In this document: positions 28,976 to 38,514 of the stretch, piece after piece
Position numbering within the stretch: position 1 is the first letter of the stretch
How the letters are laid out: each line of letters starts with the position of its first letter
NCBI GenBank assembly: GCA_023269715.1
Contig: JAGDVO010000004.1
Location: 1-64,000, forward strand
Direction: 5' to 3'
DNA from: Thermosulfidibacter sp.
GTDB lineage: Bacteria; Thermosulfidibacterota; Thermosulfidibacteria; Thermosulfidibacterales; Thermosulfidibacteraceae
DNA: 64,000 nucleotides
Made by a program: the position numbers and the translations under genes
Notes under the pieces: generated by a model
Database searches by the model: none
What the model saw: only the letters and a program-made list of their open reading frames with translations
Told to the model about the DNA's origin: nothing

Positions 28976-30295
28976 ATGAGAATAGCTGTGATTGGGGCTG
29001 GTTATGTTGGTGCTGTGACGGCAACTTGTTTTGCTGAGTTTGGTAATGAGGTAGTTTGTGTTGATAAGATGGAGGAAAAAGTAAAGGCTTTTTCTCAAGG
29101 AGAACCTCCTTTTTTTGAGCCGGGTCTGAAAGAGTTACTTGTGAGTAATCTGAAACAAAAGAGGCTATTTTTTACGACTGATATTGATACTGCTATTCGT
29201 GATGCTCTGGTGGTTTTTTTGGCTGTAGGAACTCCACCAAGGGGTGATGGTTCTACGGATATATCTTCTATCATAGAGGTTGCTAAAATTATAGCCAGAA
29301 ATTTGGATGGTTATAAGGTTATTGTTACGAAAAGTACTGTTCCAGTTGGTACTACCTATCTTATTAGAGATATCATAGAAGAAAACAAAAAAATTGGAGT
29401 TTCTTTTGATGTTGCCTCTAATCCTGAGTTTTTGAGGGAGGGTTCTGCTATTTACGACTTTATGCATCCTGATAGGGTTGTTATAGGTGCAGAAAGTGAT
29501 AGCGCTATTGCTATTTTGAAGGATCTTTATAGACCGATATACCTCAGGGATACCCCCTTCGTCTTTACAGATATAAAGACGGCAGAGTTGATCAAATATG
29601 TTTGTAATTCCTTCTTAGCTATGAAAATTTCTTTTATAAATGAGGTTGCAAATATATGCGATATTGTTGGTTCTGATATACATGTTGTAGCTAGAGCTAT
29701 GGGACTTGATAACAGAATAGGCCCTAAATTTCTCCATCCCGGTCCCGGTTTTGGTGGTTCTTGTCTACCCAAGGATACTCTAGCAATGGTAAAAATTGCC
29801 GAAAATATAGGTTATGATTTTAAACTTGTTAAAGCTACGATCGAAGTTAATAATTTACAGAAGGAAAGAGCTGTAAGTAAAATTGTCGAAGTAATGGAAG
29901 GGGATGTTAGGGGAAAGGTCATAGCCCTATGGGGTTTATCCTTTAAACCGAATACTGATGATATAAGGGAGTCTCCAGCGGTATACATAGCTAAGAGACT
30001 GATAGAGCTTGGTGCTGTAGTTAAGGCTTATGATCCTGCTGCTTTAGAGAATGCGGTTTCGGAAATAGATAATCCGAACTTCATTCCTATGGAAGATATG
30101 TACGATGTTTTAAAAGGTAGTGATTGTCTTGTTATTGCTACAGAATGGAGCCAGTTTAGAAATGCCGATATTGAGAGAATTAAAGGTCTTCTGAAGAAAC
30201 CCATCGTAGTTGATTTAAGAAACGTTTATGAACCGGAAAATATGAAAAAGATGGGTTTCATCTATAGAGGAATGGGAAGGTCTTTAAAGGAGTAG
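28976..30295 (+). CDS. ugd: UDP-glucose 6-dehydrogenase
   Basis: The 439-residue protein has the NAD site RIAVIGAGYVGAVTATCFAE, AVGTPPRGDGSTDISSI, TKSTVPVGTTYLIRDII and the catalytic cysteine loop GFGGSCLPKDTLAM near residue 260. The C-terminal domain has ALWGLSFKPNTDDIRESPAV. It oxidises UDP-glucose to UDP-glucuronate for capsule or LPS sugars, consistent with the polysaccharide genes at 4.4-13.5 kb. It starts 4 bp after the LysM gene. It could prefer UDP-ManNAc or GDP-mannose, but the motif set fits UDP-Glc dehydrogenase best. Confidence 0.93.
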   Translation: MRIAVIGAGYVGAVTATCFAEFGNEVVCVDKMEEKVKAFSQGEPPFFEPGLKELLVSNLKQKRLFFTTDIDTAIRDALVVFLAVGTPPRGDGSTDISSIIEVAKIIARNLDGYKVIVTKSTVPVGTTYLIRDIIEENKKIGVSFDVASNPEFLREGSAIYDFMHPDRVVIGAESDSAIAILKDLYRPIYLRDTPFVFTDIKTAELIKYVCNSFLAMKISFINEVANICDIVGSDIHVVARAMGLDNRIGPKFLHPGPGFGGSCLPKDTLAMVKIAENIGYDFKLVKATIEVNNLQKERAVSKIVEVMEGDVRGKVIALWGLSFKPNTDDIRESPAVYIAKRLIELGAVVKAYDPAALENAVSEIDNPNFIPMEDMYDVLKGSDCLVIATEWSQFRNADIERIKGLLKKPIVVDLRNVYEPENMKKMGFIYRGMGRSLKE

Positions 30296-30298
30296 GAG

Positions 30299-30604
30299 AT
30301 GTATGTATTAAGTTATTTTATAGGCGGAGTAGCCAAAATTATCTCTTTTTTACTTAATCTCTATACTTGGATAATCATTATCAGGGTGATCCTTTCTTGG
30401 ATCGGTATTGATCCTTGGCATCCTCATCCTTTTGTGAGGTTTGTATATGCTGTTACGGAGCCTGTCTTGAGGCCCGTTAGAAGACTAATAAAGCCTATAG
30501 GTTATTTGGATCTATCGCCACTGATTGTTCTGATTTTGATTTATTTTTTACAGCTTTGGCTTGTCCCGGTTTTGATGCGTCTTAGTATAGAACTAAGTAG
30601 CTAG
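30299..30604 (+). CDS. yggT: YggT-family membrane protein
   Basis: This 101-residue protein has two hydrophobic segments joined by the family signature RVILSWIGIDPWHPHPFVRF and VTEPVLRPVRRLIKPIGYLD with LSPLIVLILIYFLQ. Homologues (YlmG) are linked to cell division, chloroplast nucleoid distribution and membrane complex assembly, but the function is not established. Its start is 4 bp after ugd and it precedes a DUF167 gene, the usual yggT-yggU order. Confidence 0.9.
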   Translation: MYVLSYFIGGVAKIISFLLNLYTWIIIIRVILSWIGIDPWHPHPFVRFVYAVTEPVLRPVRRLIKPIGYLDLSPLIVLILIYFLQLWLVPVLMRLSIELSS

Positions 30605-30617
30605 ATTTTATGCGGGT

Positions 30618-30893
30618 ATGAAAGATAGTATTCTGATAAATTGCAAAGTTACAGCAGGTTCTAAAAGGAGAGATTTAAGTATAGAAAAGGATCTATTAAA
30701 GGTATGGGTTTGTGCCTGTAGAGAAAAGGGTAAAGCAAACAAGGAATTAGTTGAGTTTCTCTCAGAGGTTATTGAGGTATCAAAGAGCGATATAGAGATA
30801 GTAAAGGGTGAATGGGGAACGTTGAAGACTGTGAAAATCAGGGGTGTAAGTTTGGAGGAATTTAAAGAGAGGGTCAGGTCGTGGAAGAGATAA
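30618..30893 (+). CDS. yggU: DUF167/YggU-family protein
   Basis: The 91-residue protein has INCKVTAGSKRRDLSIEKD and LKVWVCACREKGKANKELVE, the conserved P/A-x-A-kx-(N/R) and gKAN motifs of DUF167 (YggU), a small alpha-beta fold. Normally the strand reads V-x-P-x-A; here V-T-A-G-S-K-R replaces the proline. Function is unknown. It lies 14 bp after yggT and overlaps mtnA by 13 bp. Confidence 0.88.
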   Translation: MKDSILINCKVTAGSKRRDLSIEKDLLKVWVCACREKGKANKELVEFLSEVIEVSKSDIEIVKGEWGTLKTVKIRGVSLEEFKERVRSWKR

Positions 30894-31927
30894 GGGCTGT
30901 GAGACTGACTGAGGAAGATGAGCTCTTTATATTGGATCAGAGGAAACTACCACAGGAAGAAGTATATATTGTGACTAGGGATTATAGAGAAGTCATATAC
31001 GCTATAAGGACTTTAGCTGTAAGAGGCGCTCCGCTTATAGGTATAGCTGCTGGCTATGGTGTTTATCTTGCTATTAAAGAGCTGGGTGATAATATTTCTT
31101 TTGACGATTTCTATAGGAGTTTTACAAGAGTGAAGGAAGAGTTTGCTAATTCGCGTCCTACTGCAAAAAATCTATTTTTCGTTCTTGATTTGGTAGATAG
31201 GCTCATTATGGAAAACAGGATTTTACCTGTACGTAAACTCAAGAGCAAAATCAGGGCCTTTGTGATGAAAATAGAGGAAAAAGAGAAAGAAGCTTCTTTT
31301 AGAATTTCAGAGTTTGGTTCTAGACTTATAAATAAAAAATCCAGGATTCTTACACATTGTAATACGGGTTCGCTTGCTACCAGTGGTTTGGGTACCGCTC
31401 TCGGAATAATAAAGATGGCTTGGAAGAGTGGTCTTGTGGATATGGTTTTTGTTGACGAGACAAGACCACTTCTACAGGGTGCAAGGTTAACTAGCTGGGA
31501 GCTTGAAAAATTGGGTATACCTTATAGAATAGTTACGGACAACATGGTAGGATATCTAATGTCGAAAGGGCTGGTTGACTATGTTATTGTTGGAGCCGAT
31601 AGGATAACGAAAAGGGGTGATGTTGCCAATAAAATTGGAACCTATGTTTTAGCTGTTCTCTGTAACTACCATTCTATACCCTTTATAGTTGCTGCTCCTA
31701 CTAGCACCTTTGATTTTTCTATAGAAAAAGGTGAGGATATAGTTATAGAACATAGGAATGAAGAAGAAATACTTAGTTTAGCTGGCTGTAGGATCGCCCC
31801 ATCAGGAGCTAGAGCTATGAACCCTGCATTTGACGTTACTCCTAGTAGGCTTGTTAGTTTTATAGTTACCGAAAAGGGAGTGTTAGAACCACCGTTTGAA
31901 GAGAATATAGAAAGGCTTGTGTTATGA
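30881..31927 (+). CDS. mtnA: S-methyl-5-thioribose-1-phosphate isomerase-like (MtnA/eIF2B family)
   Basis: The 348-residue protein has IRTLAVRGAPLIGIAAGYGV, ILTHCNTGSLATSGLGTALG with the catalytic cysteine, FVDETRPLLQGARLTSWELE, and IVGADRITKRGDVANKIGTY with the catalytic aspartate. These are the full MtnA set, separating it from plain eIF2B. It isomerises methylthioribose-1-phosphate to methylthioribulose-1-phosphate in methionine salvage; several MtnA homologues also act on other ribose-1-phosphates. No other mtn genes are nearby. It starts at GTG within yggU and overlaps a ROK kinase by 4 bp. Confidence 0.9.
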   Translation: MEEIRAVRLTEEDELFILDQRKLPQEEVYIVTRDYREVIYAIRTLAVRGAPLIGIAAGYGVYLAIKELGDNISFDDFYRSFTRVKEEFANSRPTAKNLFFVLDLVDRLIMENRILPVRKLKSKIRAFVMKIEEKEKEASFRISEFGSRLINKKSRILTHCNTGSLATSGLGTALGIIKMAWKSGLVDMVFVDETRPLLQGARLTSWELEKLGIPYRIVTDNMVGYLMSKGLVDYVIVGADRITKRGDVANKIGTYVLAVLCNYHSIPFIVAAPTSTFDFSIEKGEDIVIEHRNEEEILSLAGCRIAPSGARAMNPAFDVTPSRLVSFIVTEKGVLEPPFEENIERLVL

Positions 31928-32859
31928 ATTACCTTTCCATTGATTTTGGTGGCACTTATATAAAATACGGTGTTATAAATGAGAAGGAAAAGGTAGTTTA
32001 CTTTAATAAAGTTAAAACTTTTTCCCACTGTGGACCTAATTTTGTATTGGCAAGACTACTAGATATAATATTTAAAATGATATCCGATTTTGATGTGCTA
32101 GCTGTGAGTATAGCTGTAGCCTCGCCTGTTGATCCTGAAAAGGGGATATTGTATAATCCTCCCAACCTTCCTGGTTTTGAGGTATTTGATCTGGGTAAAT
32201 ATATTCGCGAAAGGGTTCCTGTTCCTGTTTTTATAGATAACGATGCAAATCTATACGCTCTAGGTGAATACTTTAAGGGAGCGGGAGAGGGTTCGAAGGT
32301 TATGGTAGCTTTGACTTTAGGCACAGGTGTTGGCGGTGGGATTGTGTTCGATGGGAATCTGTGGTACGGAGCTCACGGTTTCGGGGGTGAGCTAGGTCAC
32401 ATCACTATAGATCCGAGTGGACCCCTTTGTAATTGTGGAAATAGAGGTTGTTTGGAAGCCCTTGCTTCAAGTACTTTTTTGATAGGGTTTGTAAAAAGGA
32501 GATTGGCTGAGGGTGAAGCATCTTTGTTAGCTTCCTTTAGGGATAGTTTGACAGGAGAAGTTATCTATAACAAGGCTAAAGAGGGTGATTTTTTAGCTAA
32601 AGAGGCTTTTAGGAGGCTTGGGAAGAATCTGGGTATAGGTTTGGCTTCAATAGCCAATATATTTGATCCTGATGTTATCGTTGTAGGGGGTGGTCTGAGT
32701 GGATCTAGGGAGTTTTTTGCTGAAGAAATGATGGAGGAATTTAATAGGAGGGCTCTTTTATCTACAAAAGATTTTTGTAAAATAAAGTTTTCGGAGCTTG
32801 GTGATCTATCCGCCATATGGGGTGGATACTTTAGAATCATACAAAATATCAGGAGGTAG
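31924..32859 (+). CDS. ROK-family sugar kinase (glucokinase-like)
   Basis: The 311-residue protein opens YLSIDFGGTYIKYGVINEKE (ATP phosphate 1 motif). It has VFIDNDANLYALGEYFKGAG with the catalytic Asp of the DND motif, TLGTGVGGGIVFDG, GELGHITID, and the ROK zinc site CNCGNRGCLEALAS (C-x-C-x4-C). It phosphorylates a hexose such as glucose, mannose or an amino sugar. Its 4-bp overlap with mtnA and its position directly before the gluconeogenic fbp gene suggest a carbohydrate-metabolism operon. Substrate preference cannot be read. Confidence 0.88.
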   Translation: MNYLSIDFGGTYIKYGVINEKEKVVYFNKVKTFSHCGPNFVLARLLDIIFKMISDFDVLAVSIAVASPVDPEKGILYNPPNLPGFEVFDLGKYIRERVPVPVFIDNDANLYALGEYFKGAGEGSKVMVALTLGTGVGGGIVFDGNLWYGAHGFGGELGHITIDPSGPLCNCGNRGCLEALASSTFLIGFVKRRLAEGEASLLASFRDSLTGEVIYNKAKEGDFLAKEAFRRLGKNLGIGLASIANIFDPDVIVVGGGLSGSREFFAEEMMEEFNRRALLSTKDFCKIKFSELGDLSAIWGGYFRIIQNIRR

Positions 32860-32863
32860 AGGA

Positions 32864-33964
32864 ATGAGGGTGACGGTGAGCGTTCTCAAGGCTGATGTTG
32901 GTGGTTTTGTCGGTCATAGTAATATGCATCCTAGGCTTGTTGAAATAGCGAGGGAAAGTTTGGATGCAGCTAAGATTGATGGTAAGATCATCGATTATTA
33001 CGTTGCCTATTGTGGTGATGACCTCAATCTTATAGTTACTCATACTAAGGGTGAGGATAGTCCGGAGATTCACAAGCTTGCATGGGACGTGTTTTTGAGA
33101 TGTACCGAAGCTGCTAAGAAACTCAAGCTCTATGGCGCAGGTCAGGATCTTCTTTCGGATGCCTTTAGTGGCAACTTGAAAGGTATGGGACCTGGCTATG
33201 CTGAAATGGAACTTGAAGAGAGGAAAAGTGAGCCAATAATAATATTTATGGCCGATAAAACTTCACCTGGTGCCTGGAATTTACCACTTTATAAGATATT
33301 TGCTGATCCCTTTAATACCCCTGGATTGGTTATAGATCCTTCTATGCACGATGGGTTTGTTTTTGAAGTTATGGATGTGGTGGACAATAAAGTGGCGCTT
33401 CTTTCTACCCCTGAAGAGTCCTATGATTTGCTGGTTTTGATAGGTGCCTCTTCAAGGTATATGGTAAGATCTGTGTATCGTAAAAGTGATGGAGCTATTG
33501 CAGCTAAAGCATCAGTTCAAAGACTGAACTTCATGGCTGGTAGGTACGTAGGTAAAGATGATCCTGTGTTGGTAGTTAGATGCCAGTCAGGTTTTCCTGC
33601 TGTTGGTGAAGTGCTAGAGGCTTTTGCATTCCCGCATCTAGTTGAAGGTTGGATGAGAGGGTCCCATAACGGGCCTCTTATGCCGGTTGCCTTTGAGGAT
33701 GCTACACCGGCGAGATTTGACGGTCCTCCGAGAGTCATTGCTGCAGGATTTCAGCTTTCCGATGGGCAACTGATAGGTCCTGTTGATCTATTTAGGGATA
33801 GGTCCTTTGATTACACCAGGGTAAAGGCTTTAGAGATAACGGATTATATGAGAAGGCACGGTCCATTTGAACCTCATAGGTTGCACCTAGAAGAAATGGA
33901 ATATACCACCTTGCCGGATGTGCTTAAGAAGTTAGGATCTAGATTCAAGGATGCAGAGGATTGA
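32864..33964 (+). CDS. Bifunctional fructose-1,6-bisphosphate aldolase/phosphatase (class V)
   Basis: The 366-residue protein begins RVTVSVLKADVGGFVGHSNM and has YAEMELEERKSEPIIIFMAD, KTSPGAWNLPLYKIFADPFN, then GLVIDPSMHDGFVFEVMDV and VEGWMRGSHNGPLMPV with the metal-binding Asp/Gln/His positions of the family. These enzymes condense triose phosphates and remove the C1 phosphate, making gluconeogenesis one-way. They occur in archaea and in deep-branching or autotrophic bacteria, which supports the thermophile placement. ATG 32864 follows AGGAGGTAGAGG; the longer frame overlapping the ROK gene is not used. It joins ftsK by a TGATG overlap. Confidence 0.94.
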   Translation: MRVTVSVLKADVGGFVGHSNMHPRLVEIARESLDAAKIDGKIIDYYVAYCGDDLNLIVTHTKGEDSPEIHKLAWDVFLRCTEAAKKLKLYGAGQDLLSDAFSGNLKGMGPGYAEMELEERKSEPIIIFMADKTSPGAWNLPLYKIFADPFNTPGLVIDPSMHDGFVFEVMDVVDNKVALLSTPEESYDLLVLIGASSRYMVRSVYRKSDGAIAAKASVQRLNFMAGRYVGKDDPVLVVRCQSGFPAVGEVLEAFAFPHLVEGWMRGSHNGPLMPVAFEDATPARFDGPPRVIAAGFQLSDGQLIGPVDLFRDRSFDYTRVKALEITDYMRRHGPFEPHRLHLEEMEYTTLPDVLKKLGSRFKDAED

Positions 33965-36123
33965 TGTACGATAGACTGAAAAAGGCATACGCTACACTAT
34001 TATTATCGCTTTCCTTTTATCTCGTTTTGAGCTTACTTTTTACAGTTAAACCGGAATATTCCCAATACGTGGGAACTTTTGGTGTAAGATACGGGGAGGA
34101 AAGCTGGAAGAATTTTGGAGTTTTAAGTTTCCTCTTTCCCTCTTTTATATTTATAGGTGGGTTAGCTTTTGTTTATAGGGATAGAAAAAAACTGTTGATG
34201 ATTCTTGTACACACCGTTATAACGATTTTCCTGCTAGAGCTTTTCTTTAGTGTGTTTTTGAATGGTTTTCTTGCGGGTACCCTTGGTAAAGTTATAAATG
34301 GAGTTTTGAACAGTTTTCTCGGTAGAATAGGGTCTTATTTTGTCGTTATCACGTTGATTGTTATATATCTACTCTTTTTAGAATTTGAAAGTGTCTTTTA
34401 CAGACTCCTTGGAGTGAGGGAAAAGTTTAAAATAGAGGAAGAGGACTCCCATGACTTTAATGAAGAGCTTAGCGAGGAAAAGGGTGAGTCTGTGAAGAAG
34501 GTAGAATCTGAAAATGTATCCGAGATTAAAAGATCAGCTATCGATAAAGTTGAGGATGAAGAAGAGAAAATTGATTTGGAAAAGAAGGAAGGATCAACGG
34601 GTATAAAGATAGTAGAAGGAGAGGGAGATTTAAAGGGACTTTCTGGAAATTACACAGGTGTTGCTGTAGATGAACCATTAGAGGAGGATGAGGAGGAAAG
34701 TGTTGAAGTAGCTAGATTTTTTGTAAGGGAGTATAAGCTTCCTCCAGTAGATCTTGTGAAGCCGCCTAATAAGTCGAAGAGTAAGATAGATAGGAGACAG
34801 TTGGAACAGAAAGCTCAAGTCTTGGAAGAGAAACTCAGGGATTTTGGTGTATCCGGTAGGATTGTGAGTATCCATTATGGACCTGTCGTTAGTATGTTTG
34901 AATTTAAGCCTGCTCCTGGCGTGAAGATAAGTAAGTTATTGAATTTACAGGATGATATAGCCGTTGCTATGAAGGCTGGAACTGTGAGGGTCGTTGCTCC
35001 CATCCCTGGGAGAGATACTGTTGGTATAGAGCTACCTAACGATGAGAGGGAGGATGTTCTGTTTTCTGAAATAGTGGATTCTGATGTCTTTAAAGAATCT
35101 ATGTCTCCCCTTACCCTTATACTAGGTAAGGACATATTTGGTAAGCCTTTTGTCACCGATCTCAGGAAGATGCCTCATCTTCTTGTTGCTGGTGCCACAG
35201 GTTCTGGTAAAAGTGTAGGCCTGAACGCCATGATATGTAGTATTCTGTACAAGGCTACTCCTGATGAGGTTAAGTTTATACTTGTCGATCCTAAGATGTT
35301 AGAGTTTTCGGTTTATAATGGTATTCCCCATTTGATTACCCCTGTGATTACGGATCCCAAAAAGGCTGCTACCGCTCTCTCTTGGGCGACAAATGAGATG
35401 GAAAGAAGGTACAGTATCCTCACCGAAGTTGGTGTTCGTAATATCGAAAAGTATAACATGAAGGCGAAGGAAAAGTTGCCGTATATCGTAATTGTTGTTG
35501 ACGAGTTTGCTGATCTGATGATGGTTGCTGGAAGAGAAGTTGAACTTTATATTGCAAGACTTGCCCAGAAGGCCAGAGCTTCTGGTATTCACCTTATAAT
35601 TGCCACGCAGAGACCATCCGTTGATGTTATCACTGGACTTATAAAGGCTAATTTCCCATGCAGAATTGCTTTCAAGGTAAGTTCAAGAGTTGATTCTAGA
35701 ACTGTACTAGATGTTATGGGTGCTGAGAAATTGCTTGGTAATGGAGATATGCTTTTTATGCCTCCTGGTAGAACTGATCTCATAAGGCTGCACGGTGCCT
35801 ATATATCCGATGGTGAGATAGAGAGAATAGTTGAGTGGTGGAAGGCGCAAGGTGAGCCGGAGTATAAAGTAGAAGAGATATTTGAAAAACCTGTTGTGAA
35901 TGGTGTGGATGATAGGGGTAGCGATTATGATGAACTTTACGATGAAGCAGTAAATTTTGTAATGTCTCTTGGTTATGCCTCTGCGAGTATGCTACAGAGA
36001 CACTTCAAAATAGGTTATAACAGAGCAGCTAGATTGATAGAGATGATGGAAAAAGAGGGAATAGTAGGACCTGCTCAGGGTGCAAAACCCCGTGAAGTTC
36101 TAAAGAGAATAAGAGACGATTAA
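33964..36123 (+). CDS. ftsK: DNA translocase FtsK/SpoIIIE
   Basis: The 719-residue protein has about four N-terminal membrane segments (residues 10-140) and an acidic linker (about 165-240, rich in Glu/Lys). A motor domain follows: ILGKDIFGKPFVTDLRKMPH, LLVAGATGSGKSVGLNAMIC (Walker A), IVIVVDEFADLMMVAGREVE (Walker B) and LIIATQRPSVDVITGLIKAN. The C-terminal gamma winged helix (YDEAVNFVMSLGYASASMLQ) should recognise the chromosomal orienting sequence. It pumps chromosomal DNA through the septum. The membrane region is slightly short for the family, and the linker resembles other thermophile FtsKs. The start overlaps the fbp stop (TGATG). Confidence 0.95.
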   Translation: MYDRLKKAYATLLLSLSFYLVLSLLFTVKPEYSQYVGTFGVRYGEESWKNFGVLSFLFPSFIFIGGLAFVYRDRKKLLMILVHTVITIFLLELFFSVFLNGFLAGTLGKVINGVLNSFLGRIGSYFVVITLIVIYLLFLEFESVFYRLLGVREKFKIEEEDSHDFNEELSEEKGESVKKVESENVSEIKRSAIDKVEDEEEKIDLEKKEGSTGIKIVEGEGDLKGLSGNYTGVAVDEPLEEDEEESVEVARFFVREYKLPPVDLVKPPNKSKSKIDRRQLEQKAQVLEEKLRDFGVSGRIVSIHYGPVVSMFEFKPAPGVKISKLLNLQDDIAVAMKAGTVRVVAPIPGRDTVGIELPNDEREDVLFSEIVDSDVFKESMSPLTLILGKDIFGKPFVTDLRKMPHLLVAGATGSGKSVGLNAMICSILYKATPDEVKFILVDPKMLEFSVYNGIPHLITPVITDPKKAATALSWATNEMERRYSILTEVGVRNIEKYNMKAKEKLPYIVIVVDEFADLMMVAGREVELYIARLAQKARASGIHLIIATQRPSVDVITGLIKANFPCRIAFKVSSRVDSRTVLDVMGAEKLLGNGDMLFMPPGRTDLIRLHGAYISDGEIERIVEWWKAQGEPEYKVEEIFEKPVVNGVDDRGSDYDELYDEAVNFVMSLGYASASMLQRHFKIGYNRAARLIEMMEKEGIVGPAQGAKPREVLKRIRDD

Positions 36124-36143
36124 GTTTTCCTTTGCTATTTTCA

Positions 36144-36617
36144 TTAGATCTTAAATTTCTGTATACTTTCGAGGTCCAAGTTCTCAAGCCACTCTTTCAA
36201 GAGTTCGTCTTTCTTTTCCAGATCTATACAGTTTGCCTTTTTAAGGATTTCTTCCTTTACATATATAGGCGCTCCCATCCTCAGGGCTATTGCTATAGCG
36301 TCACTTGGTCTAGAATCCACTTCTACTATACCTTCTTCAGTTTCAAGATATATGGAGGCATAGAAGGTGTTTTCTATAAGGTCCCTTACAACAACCTTCT
36401 CGATTTTCACCTTTAAAGTTTCTAGCATATTTTTGATAAGATCATGAGTCATGGGTCTTGGTGTCACTATATTCTCAAGGGACATGGTAATTGCGTTTGC
36501 TTCAAATAGTCCTATCCATATAGGTAGTGCCCATTTTTCGTTTTCATCTCGCAATAGAACAATTGGATTGTTTGTTATAGGATCTAAAATTACCCTTGTG
36601 ACCTTCATTTTTATCAT
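36144..36617 (-). CDS. DUF151 bifunctional-nuclease-family protein
   Basis: The 157-residue protein has [60 protein letters not shown] and [21 protein letters not shown], the whole DUF151 domain. Members include a Thermotoga protein and plant bifunctional nucleases, but activity in bacteria is uncertain. The usual [10 protein letters not shown] motif is present. The last 25 residues form a charged helix. Its first 74 bp overlap the end of miaB in another frame, so the two are translationally coupled. Internal ATG at 36608 is an alternative start. Confidence 0.88.
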   Translation of the reverse strand: MIKMKVTRVILDPITNNPIVLLRDENEKWALPIWIGLFEANAITMSLENIVTPRPMTHDLIKNMLETLKVKIEKVVVRDLIENTFYASIYLETEEGIVEVDSRPSDAIAIALRMGAPIYVKEEILKKANCIDLEKKDELLKEWLENLDLESIQKFKI

Positions 36618-37917
36618 TTTGTACCTCCTTCACAATTTCTCCTATTAGTTCGTACATTTTTGCATCCTTTATCTTAACTTTTAAAATATAACCTAATTTT
36701 GATTTGTCACCACTTGCTTTTACAATTTTAAATGTCCTCGTCCTACCTATGAGGATCCCATCTTCATACGTGTCGAAAAGAACGTCTACAGTTTTACCTA
36801 TGTAGGCTTTACTTAGTTTTTCTGTTATCTTATCCTGTTTTTGGAGAAGTCTCTTCAGCCTTTCCTTTTTAATCTGTGGTGGCACGTCATCTTTAAACAT
36901 TTTACTTGCAGCTGTAAATTCTCTGGGATTGTAGATGAAGGCAAATATTCCTTCATATTCAACTTTTTCTATGAGATCCACAGTCTCTTCAAAGTCCTTT
37001 TCGCTTTCTGTAGGAAAGCCAACGATAAAGTCACTCGTAAAGGCAAAGTATTTTCCGTAGGACTTCAATTTTTCTATGATTTCCAAATACCTTTCTTTTG
37101 TGTATTTTCTGTTCATTAGTTTCAGGATTCTGTTAGAACCGCTTTGGGCTGGTAGGTGTATGTATTCACATATCTTCGGATTTGTTGCTACAACCTCGAT
37201 GAGTTCATCGTTAAAATCTTTGGGATGACTGGTTATAAATCTTATCCATTCTATTCCTTCTATTTCTGATATCTTTTGCAACAATTCTACAAAGTTACTA
37301 CCTACATCCTTACCGTATGAGTTTACATTTTGTCCCAGTAGGATGATTTCCTTATATCCAAGATCGGCTAATTTTCTGGCTTCTTCTATTATCTCATTAA
37401 TGGGTCTACTTGTTTCTCTTCCTCTTACAAAGGGAACTATACAGTAACTACAGAAGTTATCGCATCCCTCCATTACCGTTATATATGCTCGATAGGGGTT
37501 TTCTCTTTTTACGGGGAAAGAGAGGTCCGTTATCTTGCATCTGGAATCGAGGTCAGTAAAAACAATTTTCTCTCCCCTTTCTGCAAGTTTAATAGCTTCA
37601 ATTATCCTGTAGGTATTCCTTGGTCCTATCACAAAACTTACGTGCGGGAGCCTTTTTAAGAGTTTTTCTCCATCCTTCTGAGCAACGCATCCAGCTATTC
37701 CTATTATCTTACCTGTTTTTTTGAATCTACCAGCTTCACTGTAAACTTTGTGTACTGGCTTTTCTCTTACAGCACATGTGTTTATTATTATGATGTCAGC
37801 TTCCTTTTCATCTTCCGCCTCTATATAGCCATGGTACTCCAATAGCCCCTTTATTTTTTCAGTATCGTGTTCGTTCATCTGACAACCGAAAGTTTTTATG
37901 TAAAAGCTCTTCGCCAT
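36544..37917 (-). CDS. miaB: tRNA-2-methylthio-N6-dimethylallyladenosine synthase
   Basis: The 457-residue methylthiotransferase has an N-terminal UPF0004 domain ([20 protein letters not shown] with three cysteines at [14 protein letters not shown] and GIAGCVAQ). The radical SAM core is [20 protein letters not shown] (C-x3-C-x2-C), and a C-terminal TRAM domain follows. It adds the 2-methylthio group at A37 of tRNAs that read U-starting codons. About 20 residues after the TRAM domain ([19 protein letters not shown]) overlap the next gene and may be dispensable. The start codon follows GGAGGAGA. Confidence 0.95.
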   Translation of the reverse strand: MAKSFYIKTFGCQMNEHDTEKIKGLLEYHGYIEAEDEKEADIIIINTCAVREKPVHKVYSEAGRFKKTGKIIGIAGCVAQKDGEKLLKRLPHVSFVIGPRNTYRIIEAIKLAERGEKIVFTDLDSRCKITDLSFPVKRENPYRAYITVMEGCDNFCSYCIVPFVRGRETSRPINEIIEEARKLADLGYKEIILLGQNVNSYGKDVGSNFVELLQKISEIEGIEWIRFITSHPKDFNDELIEVVATNPKICEYIHLPAQSGSNRILKLMNRKYTKERYLEIIEKLKSYGKYFAFTSDFIVGFPTESEKDFEETVDLIEKVEYEGIFAFIYNPREFTAASKMFKDDVPPQIKKERLKRLLQKQDKITEKLSKAYIGKTVDVLFDTYEDGILIGRTRTFKIVKASGDKSKLGYILKVKIKDAKMYELIGEIVKEVQNDKNEGHKGNFRSYNKQSNCSIAR

Positions 37918-37952
37918 CTCTCCTCCTTCATTTTGGTGATTATGATAATGAC

Positions 37953-37980
37953 TTGAATTTGTTACATTTAGTAGTATACT
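37953..37980 (+). promoter_or_regulatory. Promoter for the rimP-nusA-infB operon
   Basis: TTGAAT (37953-37958), 16-bp spacer and TATACT (37975-37980) lie in the divergent 111-bp gap between miaB and rimP, leaving about 45 bp of leader before the rimP start. Confidence 0.5.
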
Positions 37981-38028
37981 TATTTCTAATCACACACAAA
38001 TGCAAGGGTAAATATTAAAGAGGGGATT

Positions 38029-38514
38029 ATGAAAGCAACTGATATTGAGGAAAGGGTAAAGGGATTGTTGTGTCCTATACTGAGAAAGTTTAATCTGGAG
38101 TTGTACGATGTAGAGTGGCTTTCTGCAGGTAGGTACAACTATCTCAGAATATTTATAGACAAAGAAGGTGGTGTGACGATAAGGGATTGTGAGCTTGTCA
38201 GTAAGGAGATAGGTGAGATCCTAGATAGGGAAGATTTCATAGAGGTTAGTTATTACTTAGAGGTTTCCTCCCCCGGGCTTACGAGGGAGTTGAAGAAACC
38301 TCAACATTTCATGAAAAGTGTGGGTTGTTTGGCGAAGGTGGTGGTAAAGGAGGATGCGGATAGGAAAGAACTTACAGGTAGGATTTTGGTTGCTGACGAG
38401 GAGGGTGTTGAGTTTCTGCTAGAGGGTGGGGAGAAGAAGTGGTACTGCTATGAAGATATAATCAAGGCGAAACTGGTATATGAGGAAAAATCCAAGGGAG
38501 GAAAGGGTATATGA
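38029..38514 (+). CDS. rimP: Ribosome maturation factor RimP
   Basis: The 161-residue protein has LCPILRKFNLELYDVEWLSA, FIDKEGGVTIRDCELVSKEI and YYLEVSSPGLTRELKKPQHF, the conserved RimP core, with a C-terminal SH3-like domain (VGCLAKVVVKEDADRKELTG). It helps mature the 30S subunit, near ribosomal protein S12. It heads the conserved rimP-nusA-ylxR-infB-rbfA operon, overlapping nusA by 4 bp. ATG 38029 follows GAGGGGAT. Confidence 0.94.
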   Translation: MKATDIEERVKGLLCPILRKFNLELYDVEWLSAGRYNYLRIFIDKEGGVTIRDCELVSKEIGEILDREDFIEVSYYLEVSSPGLTRELKKPQHFMKSVGCLAKVVVKEDADRKELTGRILVADEEGVEFLLEGGEKKWYCYEDIIKAKLVYEEKSKGGKGI

